A stretch of DNA of 19,653 nt, from NCBI GenBank assembly GCA_900543625.1, contig UQSF01000027.1:1-19653 (forward strand). The letters run 5' to 3'. The notes beneath the pieces are model-generated. The model was not told the DNA's origin. It saw only the letters and a program-made list of their open reading frames with translations, and ran no database searches. Within the stretch, counting starts at the first letter, position 1. Each line of letters starts with the position of its first letter. Below are positions 7,158 through 14,123 of the stretch, piece by piece. This DNA is from an uncultured Eubacteriales bacterium. Lineage in GTDB: Bacteria; Bacillota; Clostridia; Oscillospirales; Oscillospiraceae. The position numbers and the translations under genes are program-made.

Positions 7158-8135
7158 GTGATCGAGATCCAATACCATGACGAAGCGGCCGACGTTTCCT
7201 GCCCGTCCGGGCAGGCCGGCGGCTTTGAAAACGCGGACGGAAACGGAGAGATCCATTTCTATCCGCTGCTGGACGGCGTGAGCGCCATGCGGATGCGGCT
7301 GGAGATGGGCTCCTATACGGAGCTCCGCACCCAGACCGGGATGCTGGAGATCAATTTCTGCGCCAATGGGCGCTTTGAGACCCGGTTTTCTCTGCGGGAT
7401 CATGTCCTGCTCAAGCCGGGGGACATGGCCATCAGCTGCTATGACGGCGTGCACGGCACGATGTCGGAGTCGCACTTTCCGCTGGGCTATTATGAGGGCA
7501 TCTGCCTGGAGGTGGATCCGGCTGCCGCCCAGCGCTGGATCGAGCGGAACGCGCCGGTGTTTTCCGTGGACTTTTCTGCACTCAAGCGCAACCTCCTCGG
7601 CAGCAAGTGGTACACGTATGGCTTTGCCGGACCGCGCTGTGAGCATGTATTCCGGGAGCTATATGAGAGCATTGCCTATCTGGATCCTGGCTTCCTGCAG
7701 CTCAAGGTGCTGGAGCTGCTGATGCTGCTCGGCCGCGTTCCGCGCGGCTCCGCTGCTGACCCGTACTGCTCTGCCCGGCAGGCGGAGCTGGCCCGGCATC
7801 TGCGGGACCATCTGCTGACCGATCGGGAGGGGTATGTCTCTCTGGCGCAGCTGGCGGCGGAGCACAAGATCTCGGTGTCTCATCTGCAGAAGATATTTAA
7901 GCAGGTCTATGGCGTTCCGGTGTACCACTACATCAAGGAGTACCGGCTGGAACAGGCCGCGGTAGAATTGGTGCGGAGCACGCGGCCGGTGACGCAGATT
8001 GCGCAGGCCGCCGGGTATGACAATGCCAGCAAGTTCTCCGCGTGCTTCAAAAAGCGCTACGGCGCGACACCGTCGCAGTACCGCGCCCATGCAAAGCAGG
8101 CGTCAAAACGGAGCAGTGAAACCAAAACGGAGTAG
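7158..8135 (+). CDS. AraC-family transcriptional regulator, PchR/YbtA-like
   Basis: This 325-aa protein has a long N-terminal sensor region and a C-terminal AraC DNA-binding domain with two helix-turn-helix units at about residues 229-249 (LAQLAAEHKISVSHLQKIF) and 278-302 (VTQIAQAAGYDNASKFSACF). The sensor part, with LEINFCANGRFETRF and KPGDMAISCYDG, resembles AraC regulators found near siderophore and metal transport genes in Clostridia (PchR/YbtA type, from memory). The GTG at 7158 was chosen because AAGGAG sits 8 bases upstream; the longer open frame from 7041 overlaps the preceding gene and has no ribosome binding site. It lies 31 bases after the DUF2812 gene in the same cluster and may regulate it and the lipoprotein downstream. 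The effector is unknown. Confidence 0.85.
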   Translation: MIEIQYHDEAADVSCPSGQAGGFENADGNGEIHFYPLLDGVSAMRMRLEMGSYTELRTQTGMLEINFCANGRFETRFSLRDHVLLKPGDMAISCYDGVHGTMSESHFPLGYYEGICLEVDPAAAQRWIERNAPVFSVDFSALKRNLLGSKWYTYGFAGPRCEHVFRELYESIAYLDPGFLQLKVLELLMLLGRVPRGSAADPYCSARQAELARHLRDHLLTDREGYVSLAQLAAEHKISVSHLQKIFKQVYGVPVYHYIKEYRLEQAAVELVRSTRPVTQIAQAAGYDNASKFSACFKKRYGATPSQYRAHAKQASKRSSETKTE

Positions 8136-8169
8136 TCCGGGCAGGAGAGATGTGATAGACTTCCTGGTG

Positions 8170-8185
8170 GTTAGACGAGACTAAC
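8170..8185. promoter_or_regulatory. Inverted repeat GTTAG-N6-CTAAC, candidate operator of the lipoprotein gene
   Basis: GTTAG at 8170-8174 and CTAAC at 8181-8185 flank ACGAGA. The core and spacing match the dyad at 4832-4847. It lies directly before AGGAGG (8193-8198) and the ATG at 8205. A possible -10-like TAATAT overlaps its downstream side at 8186-8191, but no good -35 is seen. Confidence 0.5.
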
Positions 8186-8204
8186 TAATATCAGGAGGTA
8201 CACA

Positions 8205-8867
8205 ATGAAAAAGAGAATTGCTGCATTTTTGATGTGCGTGATCTGCCTGCTGTCGGTCGTTGGCTGCGGACAGACCAAAGCGGACACGAACAACCCGTCG
8301 GCTGCAAATCAGCAGACGGTCGCGGATGATTACCTGACGACGATCAGCGGTACGTATGTGGAGCTGTTCCCCGAGCTGTCGAAAGCGGACTACCGGAGCA
8401 TCTGGCATGATGCCACCGCGCCACTGGTGGGCGAAGACAATGCGGACGCTGCCGAAAAATACACGGCGGATCCGGACAGCATGGCCTTCGACTGCTATTT
8501 CCTGGGCGGCGTTGCGAAGTTCGTGATGGACGGCCACAAGATCACCGGCCTGGACGCGCAGGGAAAGGAAGTTTTCTCCCACACCTACCGCCTGCTGGAC
8601 AAGGAAAATGAAAACGGCTTCATTTTCTATCAGAGCGAGGACGAGAATTCCGGCGAATTCACATACTTTGCATTTTCTCCGGACACGATGGCGACCACCT
8701 ATCACCTGGAGTTCCGCTACGCGGAGGATCTCAATGATCTGGAGAGCTGGTTCGAGGGCAACTATGCCTACTGGAACGCTTCTGCGATCGCCGAGGATTA
8801 CGATCAGGAGACGCTCAAAAACGTGATCACGCTCTTTGTGACGGAAAACCTGTCGGAATCGAAGTAA
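8205..8867 (+). CDS. Lipoprotein, possibly ZinT-like (calycin fold) metal-binding
   Basis: This 220-aa protein begins with a lipoprotein signal peptide, MKKR followed by a hydrophobic core and the lipobox VVGC with Cys21, so it should be anchored outside the membrane. The mature part follows the order of strands I recall for ZinT/YodA proteins: a YVELFPEL stretch near the start, a GKEVFSHTYRLL strand, a GFIFYQSED strand, a YFAFSPD strand, then TYHLEFRYAEDLNDL and a final helix. The clustered metal-binding histidines of E. coli ZinT are mostly absent; only the YHLEF histidine clearly lines up. The ZinT relation is therefore tentative, and general lipoprotein is the safe reading. It follows an AraC regulator of a metal-associated type and a dyad shared with the first cluster gene. 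AGGAGG precedes the ATG by 6 bases. Confidence 0.7.
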   Translation: MKKRIAAFLMCVICLLSVVGCGQTKADTNNPSAANQQTVADDYLTTISGTYVELFPELSKADYRSIWHDATAPLVGEDNADAAEKYTADPDSMAFDCYFLGGVAKFVMDGHKITGLDAQGKEVFSHTYRLLDKENENGFIFYQSEDENSGEFTYFAFSPDTMATTYHLEFRYAEDLNDLESWFEGNYAYWNASAIAEDYDQETLKNVITLFVTENLSESK

Positions 8868-8903
8868 AAAAGGTTCGGCAGTTCGGCGCGCGATATGCGC
8901 ACG

Positions 8904-8950
8904 AAAAAACCACAACGGCCATCCCTATGGGATGGCCGTTGTGGTTTTTT
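8904..8950. terminator. Bidirectional intrinsic terminator
   Basis: A perfect 22-bp inverted repeat (8904-8925 with 8929-8950) has a 3-base loop, an A6 run on the left and a T6 run on the right. It ends transcription of the lipoprotein gene on the plus strand and of the cupin/trpB unit on the minus strand. Confidence 0.92.
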
Positions 8951-8986
8951 GCATTCAGAGAGATCCATATACGAAGATATCCCGCG

Positions 8987-9313
8987 TTACACGATCACGG
9001 TCAGCAGCATCTTAAAGCGCGTCTGTCCATAGACCGCGTGCGGCACGTGCGCCGGCATGATGATGCTCTCCCCGGCGGAGACGAGGTGCGCCTCGCCGTC
9101 GATGGTGAAGCGGCCCGTGCCGTCGAGCACGGTGACGAGCGCGTCGCCGTCGGCAGTGTGCGTGCTAATCTCCTCGTCCTGCTCGAAGGCGAAGAGCGTC
9201 ATGCTCAGGGCGCGGTTTTGCGCGAGCGTCTTGCTCACGATCTGCCCCTGCTGGTATTCGACCTCGTCGCCGAGGCGCAGCACCTGTGCTTTTTCAATGT
9301 TTTTCAGACCCAT
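8987..9313 (-). CDS. Small cupin-domain protein
   Basis: This is a single-domain cupin of 108 aa, the usual size for Cupin_2 proteins. The first cupin motif is around STHTADGDALVTVLDGTG, with two histidine-region positions and the Gly-rich turn. The second is SAGESIIMPAHVPHAVY, ending with a His likely to bind metal. Cupins of this size are sensors, isomerases or dioxygenase-like enzymes, and the ligand cannot be told. AAAGGAG lies about 8 bases before the ATG. The gene starts 66 bases after the end of trpB on the same strand and ends before the shared terminator at 8904-8950, so it is probably the second gene of the trpB transcript. Only a weak GC hairpin lies between the two. Confidence 0.85.
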   Translation of the reverse strand: MGLKNIEKAQVLRLGDEVEYQQGQIVSKTLAQNRALSMTLFAFEQDEEISTHTADGDALVTVLDGTGRFTIDGEAHLVSAGESIIMPAHVPHAVYGQTRFKMLLTVIV

Positions 9314-9379
9314 GATCCGATCTCCTTTGTTCTTGACTGTTGAAATTTTACCCGCCGTGCGGCGGTCGTATACGTTTGT

Positions 9380-10765
9380 TCAGTTGTCGAGGCCCGGCAC
9401 CTGCGGCAGCGAAGCAAAGCTCTCGGCGAGCTGTGCGTCGGTGGGGATGAAATCGCTCATTTCGCCGTTGTGGAACTTCTCATACGCGGCCATGTCGAAG
9501 TAGCCGGTGCCGGTCAGACCGAAGACGATGGTCTTGGCCTCGCCGGTCTCGCGGCACTTGACGGCCTCGTCGATGGCGGCGCGGATGGCGTGGCTGGACT
9601 CCGGCGCGGGCAGGATGCCTTCGATGCGCGCGAACTGCTCGGCCGCCTCGAACACCTTTGTCTGCTCGACGGCGCGGGCCTCCATGTAGCCGTCGTGGTA
9701 CAGCTGTGAGACGATGGAGCTCATGCCGTGGTAGCGCAGGCCGCCGGCGTGGTTCGGCGAGGGGATGAAGCCGCTGCCGAGCGTGTACATCTTGGCCAGC
9801 GGGCAGACCTTACCGGTGTCGCAGAAGTCGTAGGCGAACCTGCCGCGCGTGAGGCTCGGGCAGGAGGCGGGCTCGACGGCGATGAGCCGATAGTCGCGCT
9901 CACCGCGCAGCTTCTCGCCCATGAACGGGGAGATGAGACCGCCGAGGTTGCTGCCGCCGCCGGCGCAGCCTATAATAATATCCGGCACGACGCCGTATTT
10001 GTCAAGGGCCGTTTTCGTCTCCAGACCGATGACCGACTGGTGCAGCAGCACCTGATTGAGCACGCTGCCGAGCACGTAGCGGTAGCCAGGGGTCGAGGTG
10101 GCGACCTCGACGGCCTCGCTGATCGCGCAGCCGAGCGAGCCGGTCGTGCCGGGGTGCTCGGCGAGGATGCGCCGGCCGATCTCCGTCTCCGTGGACGGGC
10201 TCGGCGTCACGGACGCGCCGTAGGTGCGCATTACCTCGCGGCGGAAGGGCTTTTGCTCATACGAGCACTTGACCATGTAGACCTTGCAGTCGAGCCCGAG
10301 GTAGGCGCAAGCCATCGACAGCGCCGTGCCCCACTGACCGGCGCCGGTCTCGGTCGTGACGCCGCGCAGCCCCTGCTGCTTGGCATAGTACGCCTGCGCG
10401 ATGGCGGAGTTGAGCTTGTGCGAGCCGGAGGTGTTGTTGCCCTCGAACTTGTAGTAGATTTTCGCCGGGGTCTGCAGCTGCTTTTCCAGACAGTAGGCGC
10501 GCACGAGCGGCGACGGGCGGTACATCTTATAAAAGTCACGGATCTCGTCCGGGATGGAGATCTCGCGGTCGTCGTTGTCAAGCTCCTGGCGGATGAGCTC
10601 GTCGCAGAATACGGGGCGCAGATCGTCGAACGCCATCGGCGCGCCGGTGGCGGGATTGCGCAGCGGCGCGGGCTTGACCTTCATGTCCGCGCGGACGTTA
10701 TACCATGTGCGCGGCATTTCGTCTTCATTCAGGTAGATTTTGTAGGGGATGTTTTCATTTGCCAT
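9380..10765 (-). CDS. trpB: Tryptophan synthase beta chain, TrpB2-type (PLP-dependent)
   Basis: The protein is 461 aa, longer than classical TrpB (about 400) and in the TrpB2 range. TrpB makes L-tryptophan from indole and serine with PLP. The Schiff-base lysine is in SGSHKLNS (Lys117). The catalytic Glu loop is TETGAGQWG, and the phosphate-binding loop is GCAGGGSN. The N-terminal MANENIPYKIYLNEDEMPRTWYN region is typical of TrpB2. The ATG at 10765 follows GAAAGGAG; an upstream open frame to 10885 runs through the T-box terminator and is not used. No trpA or other trp gene is in the window, so it acts as a stand-alone enzyme, probably salvaging free indole. It is controlled by a tryptophan T-box. 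Confidence 0.93.
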   Translation of the reverse strand: MANENIPYKIYLNEDEMPRTWYNVRADMKVKPAPLRNPATGAPMAFDDLRPVFCDELIRQELDNDDREISIPDEIRDFYKMYRPSPLVRAYCLEKQLQTPAKIYYKFEGNNTSGSHKLNSAIAQAYYAKQQGLRGVTTETGAGQWGTALSMACAYLGLDCKVYMVKCSYEQKPFRREVMRTYGASVTPSPSTETEIGRRILAEHPGTTGSLGCAISEAVEVATSTPGYRYVLGSVLNQVLLHQSVIGLETKTALDKYGVVPDIIIGCAGGGSNLGGLISPFMGEKLRGERDYRLIAVEPASCPSLTRGRFAYDFCDTGKVCPLAKMYTLGSGFIPSPNHAGGLRYHGMSSIVSQLYHDGYMEARAVEQTKVFEAAEQFARIEGILPAPESSHAIRAAIDEAVKCRETGEAKTIVFGLTGTGYFDMAAYEKFHNGEMSDFIPTDAQLAESFASLPQVPGLDN

Positions 10766-10802
10766 GATGTCTGCTCCTTTCGGCGGGGCCTTTCCGGGCA
10801 AG

Positions 10803-10856
10803 AAAAAACGACCCTTGTCCATGAAAGACCAATACGGAATTGATCTTTGGGACAAA
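10803..10856 (-). terminator. T-box terminator hairpin of the trpB leader
   Basis: On the minus strand the arm TTTGTCC pairs with GGACAA, and an inner stem of AAAGATCAAT with ATTGGTCTTT (one G-U pair) closes a short loop. A run of six T follows at 10808-10803. The stem begins just after the T-box motif, as in standard T-box attenuators. Confidence 0.85.
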
Positions 10857-11106
10857 AGCCGGAAAACTTCTGCGGTGCCACCCAAATTGGCGCAATGCGC
10901 CCACTCAGCGACGTGCCATCACACGCCTTTCCTTGGTAACGGGGGAAAAGCCCGTCGGACTTTACCGCCTCACGGCGTCTCGTCCGCCCTCTGCAGTCCA
11001 TTCGGCAAGGTCGTCTCTGCTGCACTCGCACCGGCCGGCAGCTCTCTGGGAAAGACGCAAACCCTCGCTTACTTCTCTGCTTCTGTGGTTTGCTGCTTTG
11101 AACTTG
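10803..11106 (-). promoter_or_regulatory. Tryptophan-specific T-box riboswitch leader
   Basis: T-box leaders read uncharged tRNA and let transcription continue when the amino acid is scarce. On the minus strand the conserved antiterminator motif GGGTGGCACCGCAG lies at 10883-10870, preceded by the typical GAGTGGGCGC-loop-GCGCCAA hairpin. A GACGGG/CCCGTTA hairpin lies further 5'. Stem I shows the AGAGAG bulge and the distal GCCGGTGCGAG loop region. The specifier context GAATGGAC places the codon TGG (Trp) at 11000-10998. The terminator follows at 10856-10803. The specifier matches the product of the gene downstream, trpB. Confidence 0.93.
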
Positions 11107-11111
11107 GCGCA

Positions 11112-11141
11112 AGCATACGCCCAAATATCATCGCTTGTCAA
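11112..11141 (-). promoter_or_regulatory. Promoter of the T-box/trpB transcript
   Basis: On the minus strand TTGACA lies at 11141-11136 and TATGCT at 11117-11112, with an 18-base spacer. The predicted start near 11106 is just before the 5' side of the T-box stem I. Confidence 0.8.
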
Positions 11142-11257
11142 GCGGGCAAATGCACTTTTTCCGCTTTCCACAAACGCGGTACGCCGCATGGCGGATTCAT
11201 TAGCTATTTAAACACAAAAAGAAGAAAGGCGCTTGAAAATTCAGGTATAACTCACAC

Positions 11258-11286
11258 TTTACATTCGCAAAACGGCGGCATATACT
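11258..11286 (+). promoter_or_regulatory. Promoter of the small cysteine-rich gene
   Basis: TTTACA at 11258-11263 and TATACT at 11281-11286 are 17 bases apart. The gene starts at 11341, giving a leader of about 45 bases. It is divergent from the trpB promoter, about 117 bases away. Confidence 0.65.
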
Positions 11287-11340
11287 GAAACCATCCCGGA
11301 GTGGGTTCGGGTCCGGCAAACAGAGAATGGAGGGATCACC

Positions 11341-11670
11341 ATGGCGGAAAACAAGACATTATGTATTGCCTGTAAGTACAAATTCCATGATCGGGATCTG
11401 CAGCCGTGCGCAGACTGCCTGCGCAGCACACAGCTGGCGCAGCAGGGCATCGACCGGTATCAGCGGGCTGCGCAGCCGCAGCAGGCATCGCCCACTTCGG
11501 AGACGCGCAAGGCGCATCCGGCGGCCAGAACGCTGTGCTTTGCCTGTAAGTATATGTACTGCGACTGGGACGCCGAGCCGTGTCTGACGTGCCTGCGCCA
11601 CACGCTGGCGGAGGCGGGGCAGGCGGACGCCTTCGAGCAGGATCAGACGGAAAAAGACAGGCTTTTATGA
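11341..11670 (+). CDS. Small protein with two four-cysteine (zinc-ribbon-like) modules
   Basis: I do not recognise the family. The 109-aa protein consists of two copies of one module: LCIACKYKFHDRDLQPCADC (Cys 8, 11, 23, 26) and LCFACKYMYCDWDAEPCLTC (Cys 66, 69, 81, 84). Both have the spacing C-x2-C-x11-C-x2-C and are followed by LR-x-T. The linker (about residues 31-62) is rich in Gln and Ala. The pattern would suit binding of one zinc per module, or a redox role. No signal peptide or membrane segment is seen. A good promoter and GGAGGG (11329-11334) six bases before the ATG support expression. It is monocistronic: the next gene is behind its own promoter. A role in nucleic-acid or protein binding is only a guess. 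Confidence 0.8.
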   Translation: MAENKTLCIACKYKFHDRDLQPCADCLRSTQLAQQGIDRYQRAAQPQQASPTSETRKAHPAARTLCFACKYMYCDWDAEPCLTCLRHTLAEAGQADAFEQDQTEKDRLL

Positions 11671-11722
11671 ATTTCGCTAAATATATCGATTAAGAAAACA
11701 AATAGTTTGGCGGTTATCGCCG

Positions 11723-11752
11723 TTGATTTTTGCGTGCGATTTCCCCTATAAT
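11723..11752 (+). promoter_or_regulatory. Strong promoter upstream of the liv operon
   Basis: TTGATT at 11723-11728 and a consensus TATAAT at 11747-11752 are 18 bases apart. The predicted start is near 11759, so the terminator hairpin at 11761 begins almost at +1. Confidence 0.75.
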
Positions 11753-11760
11753 AAGAGCGT

Positions 11761-11809
11761 GCAAGGGAGCACATCTTCGAACAGAAGTTGTGCTCCCTTG
11801 CGTTTTTTT
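11761..11809 (+). terminator. Promoter-proximal intrinsic terminator (candidate liv attenuator)
   Basis: GCAAGGGAGCACA (11761-11773) pairs perfectly with TGTGCTCCCTTGC (11789-11801). An inner CTTC/GAAG stem and a 5-base loop follow, and a run of seven T lies at 11803-11809. It could end transcripts from the cysteine-rich gene, or attenuate the promoter directly upstream of it, or do both. Confidence 0.88.
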
Positions 11810-11898
11810 ATTTCCTTCGCCCATAAAAAACGGAAAAAACACAAAAAACGGAACTGGACCCACCGGGCGGGCGAACATTCAGATAGGAGGATATGAAC

Positions 11899-13083
11899 AT
11901 GAAACTGAAACGATTGACTGCATTGCTTCTCTCTGTCATGCTGGTGCTCTCGCTGGCAGCATGCGGAGGCGGAAAAGACGCCAAAGATGATTCTGCCGAC
12001 GGTGATCTGTCGGGCAAAGAGATCATCATCGGCAATATCACCCCGGTGACCGGCGCACAGGCGGCCTACGGCCTGGCCATCACGAACTCTATCCAGATGG
12101 CGATCGACGAGATCAACGCCGACGGCGGCATCCTCGGCGCGACCGTGAAGCTCTCCACTAAGGACGATCAGGGCACGCCGGCAGAGGCGGTTTCCGGCTT
12201 CAACTCGCTGCTCAGCGAGGGCGCGGCGGCCATCATCGGCGCAACGCTCTCGAGCTGCACGTCCGCGATCACAAGTCTGGCCGACGATGAGGGCATCGTG
12301 CTCGTCACGCCGAGCTCCACGGCAGATTCCATCACCACTACGGACGACTATGTGTTCCGCTCCTGCTTCAAGGACAGCTTCCAGGGCGAGATGGTCGCGG
12401 CCTACGCCAAGGATCAGGGCTGGACAAAAGCCGCGGTCCTGTACGCGACCGGCGACACCTATTCCTCCGGCCTGCACGACTCGTTCGTGAAGGCGGCCGA
12501 GAAATACGGCATCGAGATCGTCTGCGAGCAGTCCTCGTCCGACACCGGCGCCGTGGACTTCTCCTCGCAGCTGGCGACCATTGCAGCCTCCGGCGCGGAT
12601 ATGCTCTTTGCCCCGTATTACTACGACGCGGTCGGCCCGAAAATCATCCCGCAGGCTCGTGAGGCCGGCTTCAAGGGCGCGATCATGGGCTGCGACGGCT
12701 TTGACGGCACGCAGGACTACACCACCGGCGACCTGAGCGCTTATGAGAATGTCTACTTCACCAACCACTATTCCCCGGAGGACAGCTCCGAGATCGTGCA
12801 GTCCTATGTCAAGAACTACACGGAAAAGTACGGCTCGGAATCCATGAACGCCCTCGGCGCGCTGGCGTATGACGCCATGTACATGGTCAAGCAGGCCATT
12901 GAGAAGGCCGGCAGCATCGATCACGAGGCCATCCGAGACGCGATGAGCGGCATGCACTATGTCGGCGTCACCGGCGACATGACCCTTGACGAGACCGGCA
13001 CACCGGAAAAGAGCGTGGCCATCCTGACCTTCACGCCCTCCGACGGCAAGCTCGTGCAGAAGTTCGTCAAGACGCAGAGCTGA
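11899..13083 (+). CDS. livJ: Branched-chain amino acid ABC transporter substrate-binding lipoprotein
   Basis: This 394-aa protein is the extracellular receptor of a LivJ-type importer (Peripla_BP_6 fold). The signal peptide ends in the lipobox LAAC with Cys22, so it is tethered to the outer face of the membrane. The mature part starts the family pattern with IIIGNITPVTGAQAAYG, then AINEINADGGILG-like and IIGATLSSCTSAI segments, which form the ligand-binding cleft near the hinge. The ATG at 11899 lies 8 bases after AGGAGG (11885-11890); the ATG at 11893 is only 2 bases away and less suitable. It leads the operon livJHMGF. Family members bind Leu/Ile/Val but others take amides, urea or short acids, so the ligand is not certain. 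Confidence 0.93.
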   Translation: MKLKRLTALLLSVMLVLSLAACGGGKDAKDDSADGDLSGKEIIIGNITPVTGAQAAYGLAITNSIQMAIDEINADGGILGATVKLSTKDDQGTPAEAVSGFNSLLSEGAAAIIGATLSSCTSAITSLADDEGIVLVTPSSTADSITTTDDYVFRSCFKDSFQGEMVAAYAKDQGWTKAAVLYATGDTYSSGLHDSFVKAAEKYGIEIVCEQSSSDTGAVDFSSQLATIAASGADMLFAPYYYDAVGPKIIPQAREAGFKGAIMGCDGFDGTQDYTTGDLSAYENVYFTNHYSPEDSSEIVQSYVKNYTEKYGSESMNALGALAYDAMYMVKQAIEKAGSIDHEAIRDAMSGMHYVGVTGDMTLDETGTPEKSVAILTFTPSDGKLVQKFVKTQS

Positions 13084-13135
13084 CCCGACCCCGGCGATAC
13101 AGCCGGGACCGGACGCGATCCAAAGCAATGACCTT

Positions 13136-13167
13136 TGCGCGAAAGCGCCGACCGGCGCTTTCGCGCA
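13136..13167 (+). other. Intercistronic hairpin between livJ and livH
   Basis: A perfect 14-bp stem (13136-13149 with 13154-13167) closes a 4-base loop. No T-run follows, so it is not an intrinsic terminator. It lies in the 137-base gap after livJ and would be suited to protect the livJ mRNA 3' end or slow polymerase, raising binding protein over permease (inference). Confidence 0.6.
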
Positions 13168-13220
13168 CGAATATTCCGGCGCGGCTGACCTGCGCAAAAA
13201 CTGAAAGGCAGGGAGAGAAT

Positions 13221-14123
13221 ATGACTGACTTTTTACAGCAACTCATCATCGGGCTGCGCCTCGGCAGCGTCTATGCGCTCGTGGCGCTCGGCTATACGAT
13301 GGTTTACGGCATCATCCGACTCATCAACTTTGCGCACGGCGACTTCATCATGGTCGGCGGCTATACGCTATATTTCACCGTACCGATCCTGCTGCACAGC
13401 ATGGGGCTGCCGGCGTGGACGGGGGTGCTTGCGGCGATCGTGATCTGCGCGCTCGTGGGCGTTGTGGTAGAGCTGGTGGCCTACCGGCCCGTGCGGCGCA
13501 AGGGCACAAGCATGTCAGCGCTCATCACGGCGATCGCCATGAGCCTGCTGCTGGAAAACCTCGTGCAGGCCATCCCGGCCATGGGACCGAACCCGCACGT
13601 GATCTCCGACGAGATCTTCAGCACGGCACCGATCTCCATCGGCGGCGTGTCGGTGAATATGGCGGCCGTCGTCACGATCATCATCGCAGCCATCGTTATG
13701 GCGGCGCTGCAGCTGTTTGTGCAGAAGACGAAACTCGGCCGCGCCATGCGCGCCGTGTCCGAGAACAAGGAGGCGTCCACACTTGTGGGCATCAATGTCA
13801 ACCGCACGATCGTGACGACGTTTGCCATCGGCTCGGGGCTTGCGGCAGTTGCGGCGCTGATGTACTGCGCGCAGTATCACACCGTGACGACGACAATGGG
13901 GTCCATGCTGGGCCTCAAGGCGTTCGTTGCAGCCGTCATGGGCGGCATCGGCCTGATCCCGGGCGCCATGCTCGGCGGCATCGTCGTCGGCATCATCGAG
14001 GCGCTTGTGACGGCATACATCAGCTCGTCGCTGGCAAATGCCGTGGTGTTTTTGATCCTGATCGTGATGCTGCTGGTCAAGCCGGCCGGCATCCTCGGAA
14101 AGAATGTAGGTGAGAAGGTATGA
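13221..14123 (+). CDS. livH: Branched-chain amino acid ABC transporter permease LivH
   Basis: This 300-aa integral membrane protein is one of two permease subunits. The N-terminus (QQLIIGLRLGSVYALVALGYTM then YGIIRLINFAHGD) is the LivH signature, and several long hydrophobic helices follow, as expected for the roughly eight-helix family. A LGRAMRAVSENKEAS stretch near 200 is the cytoplasmic loop that contacts the ATPases. The ATG at 13221 follows GGGAGAG; the open frame extends upstream to 13128 but crosses the intercistronic hairpin. Its stop overlaps the livM start (ATGA at 14120-14123), a sign of coupled translation. Confidence 0.94.
   Translation: MTDFLQQLIIGLRLGSVYALVALGYTMVYGIIRLINFAHGDFIMVGGYTLYFTVPILLHSMGLPAWTGVLAAIVICALVGVVVELVAYRPVRRKGTSMSALITAIAMSLLLENLVQAIPAMGPNPHVISDEIFSTAPISIGGVSVNMAAVVTIIIAAIVMAALQLFVQKTKLGRAMRAVSENKEASTLVGINVNRTIVTTFAIGSGLAAVAALMYCAQYHTVTTTMGSMLGLKAFVAAVMGGIGLIPGAMLGGIVVGIIEALVTAYISSSLANAVVFLILIVMLLVKPAGILGKNVGEKV

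Noticed and set aside
9728..10843. 371-aa plus-strand frame opposite trpB
   Set aside because: It is an antisense shadow of trpB caused by GC-rich codons; its composition is rich in Arg, Ala and Val without motifs.
11746..13197. 483-aa minus-strand frame opposite livJ
   Set aside because: It is antisense to livJ, runs through the terminator and promoter region, and has no recognisable domain.
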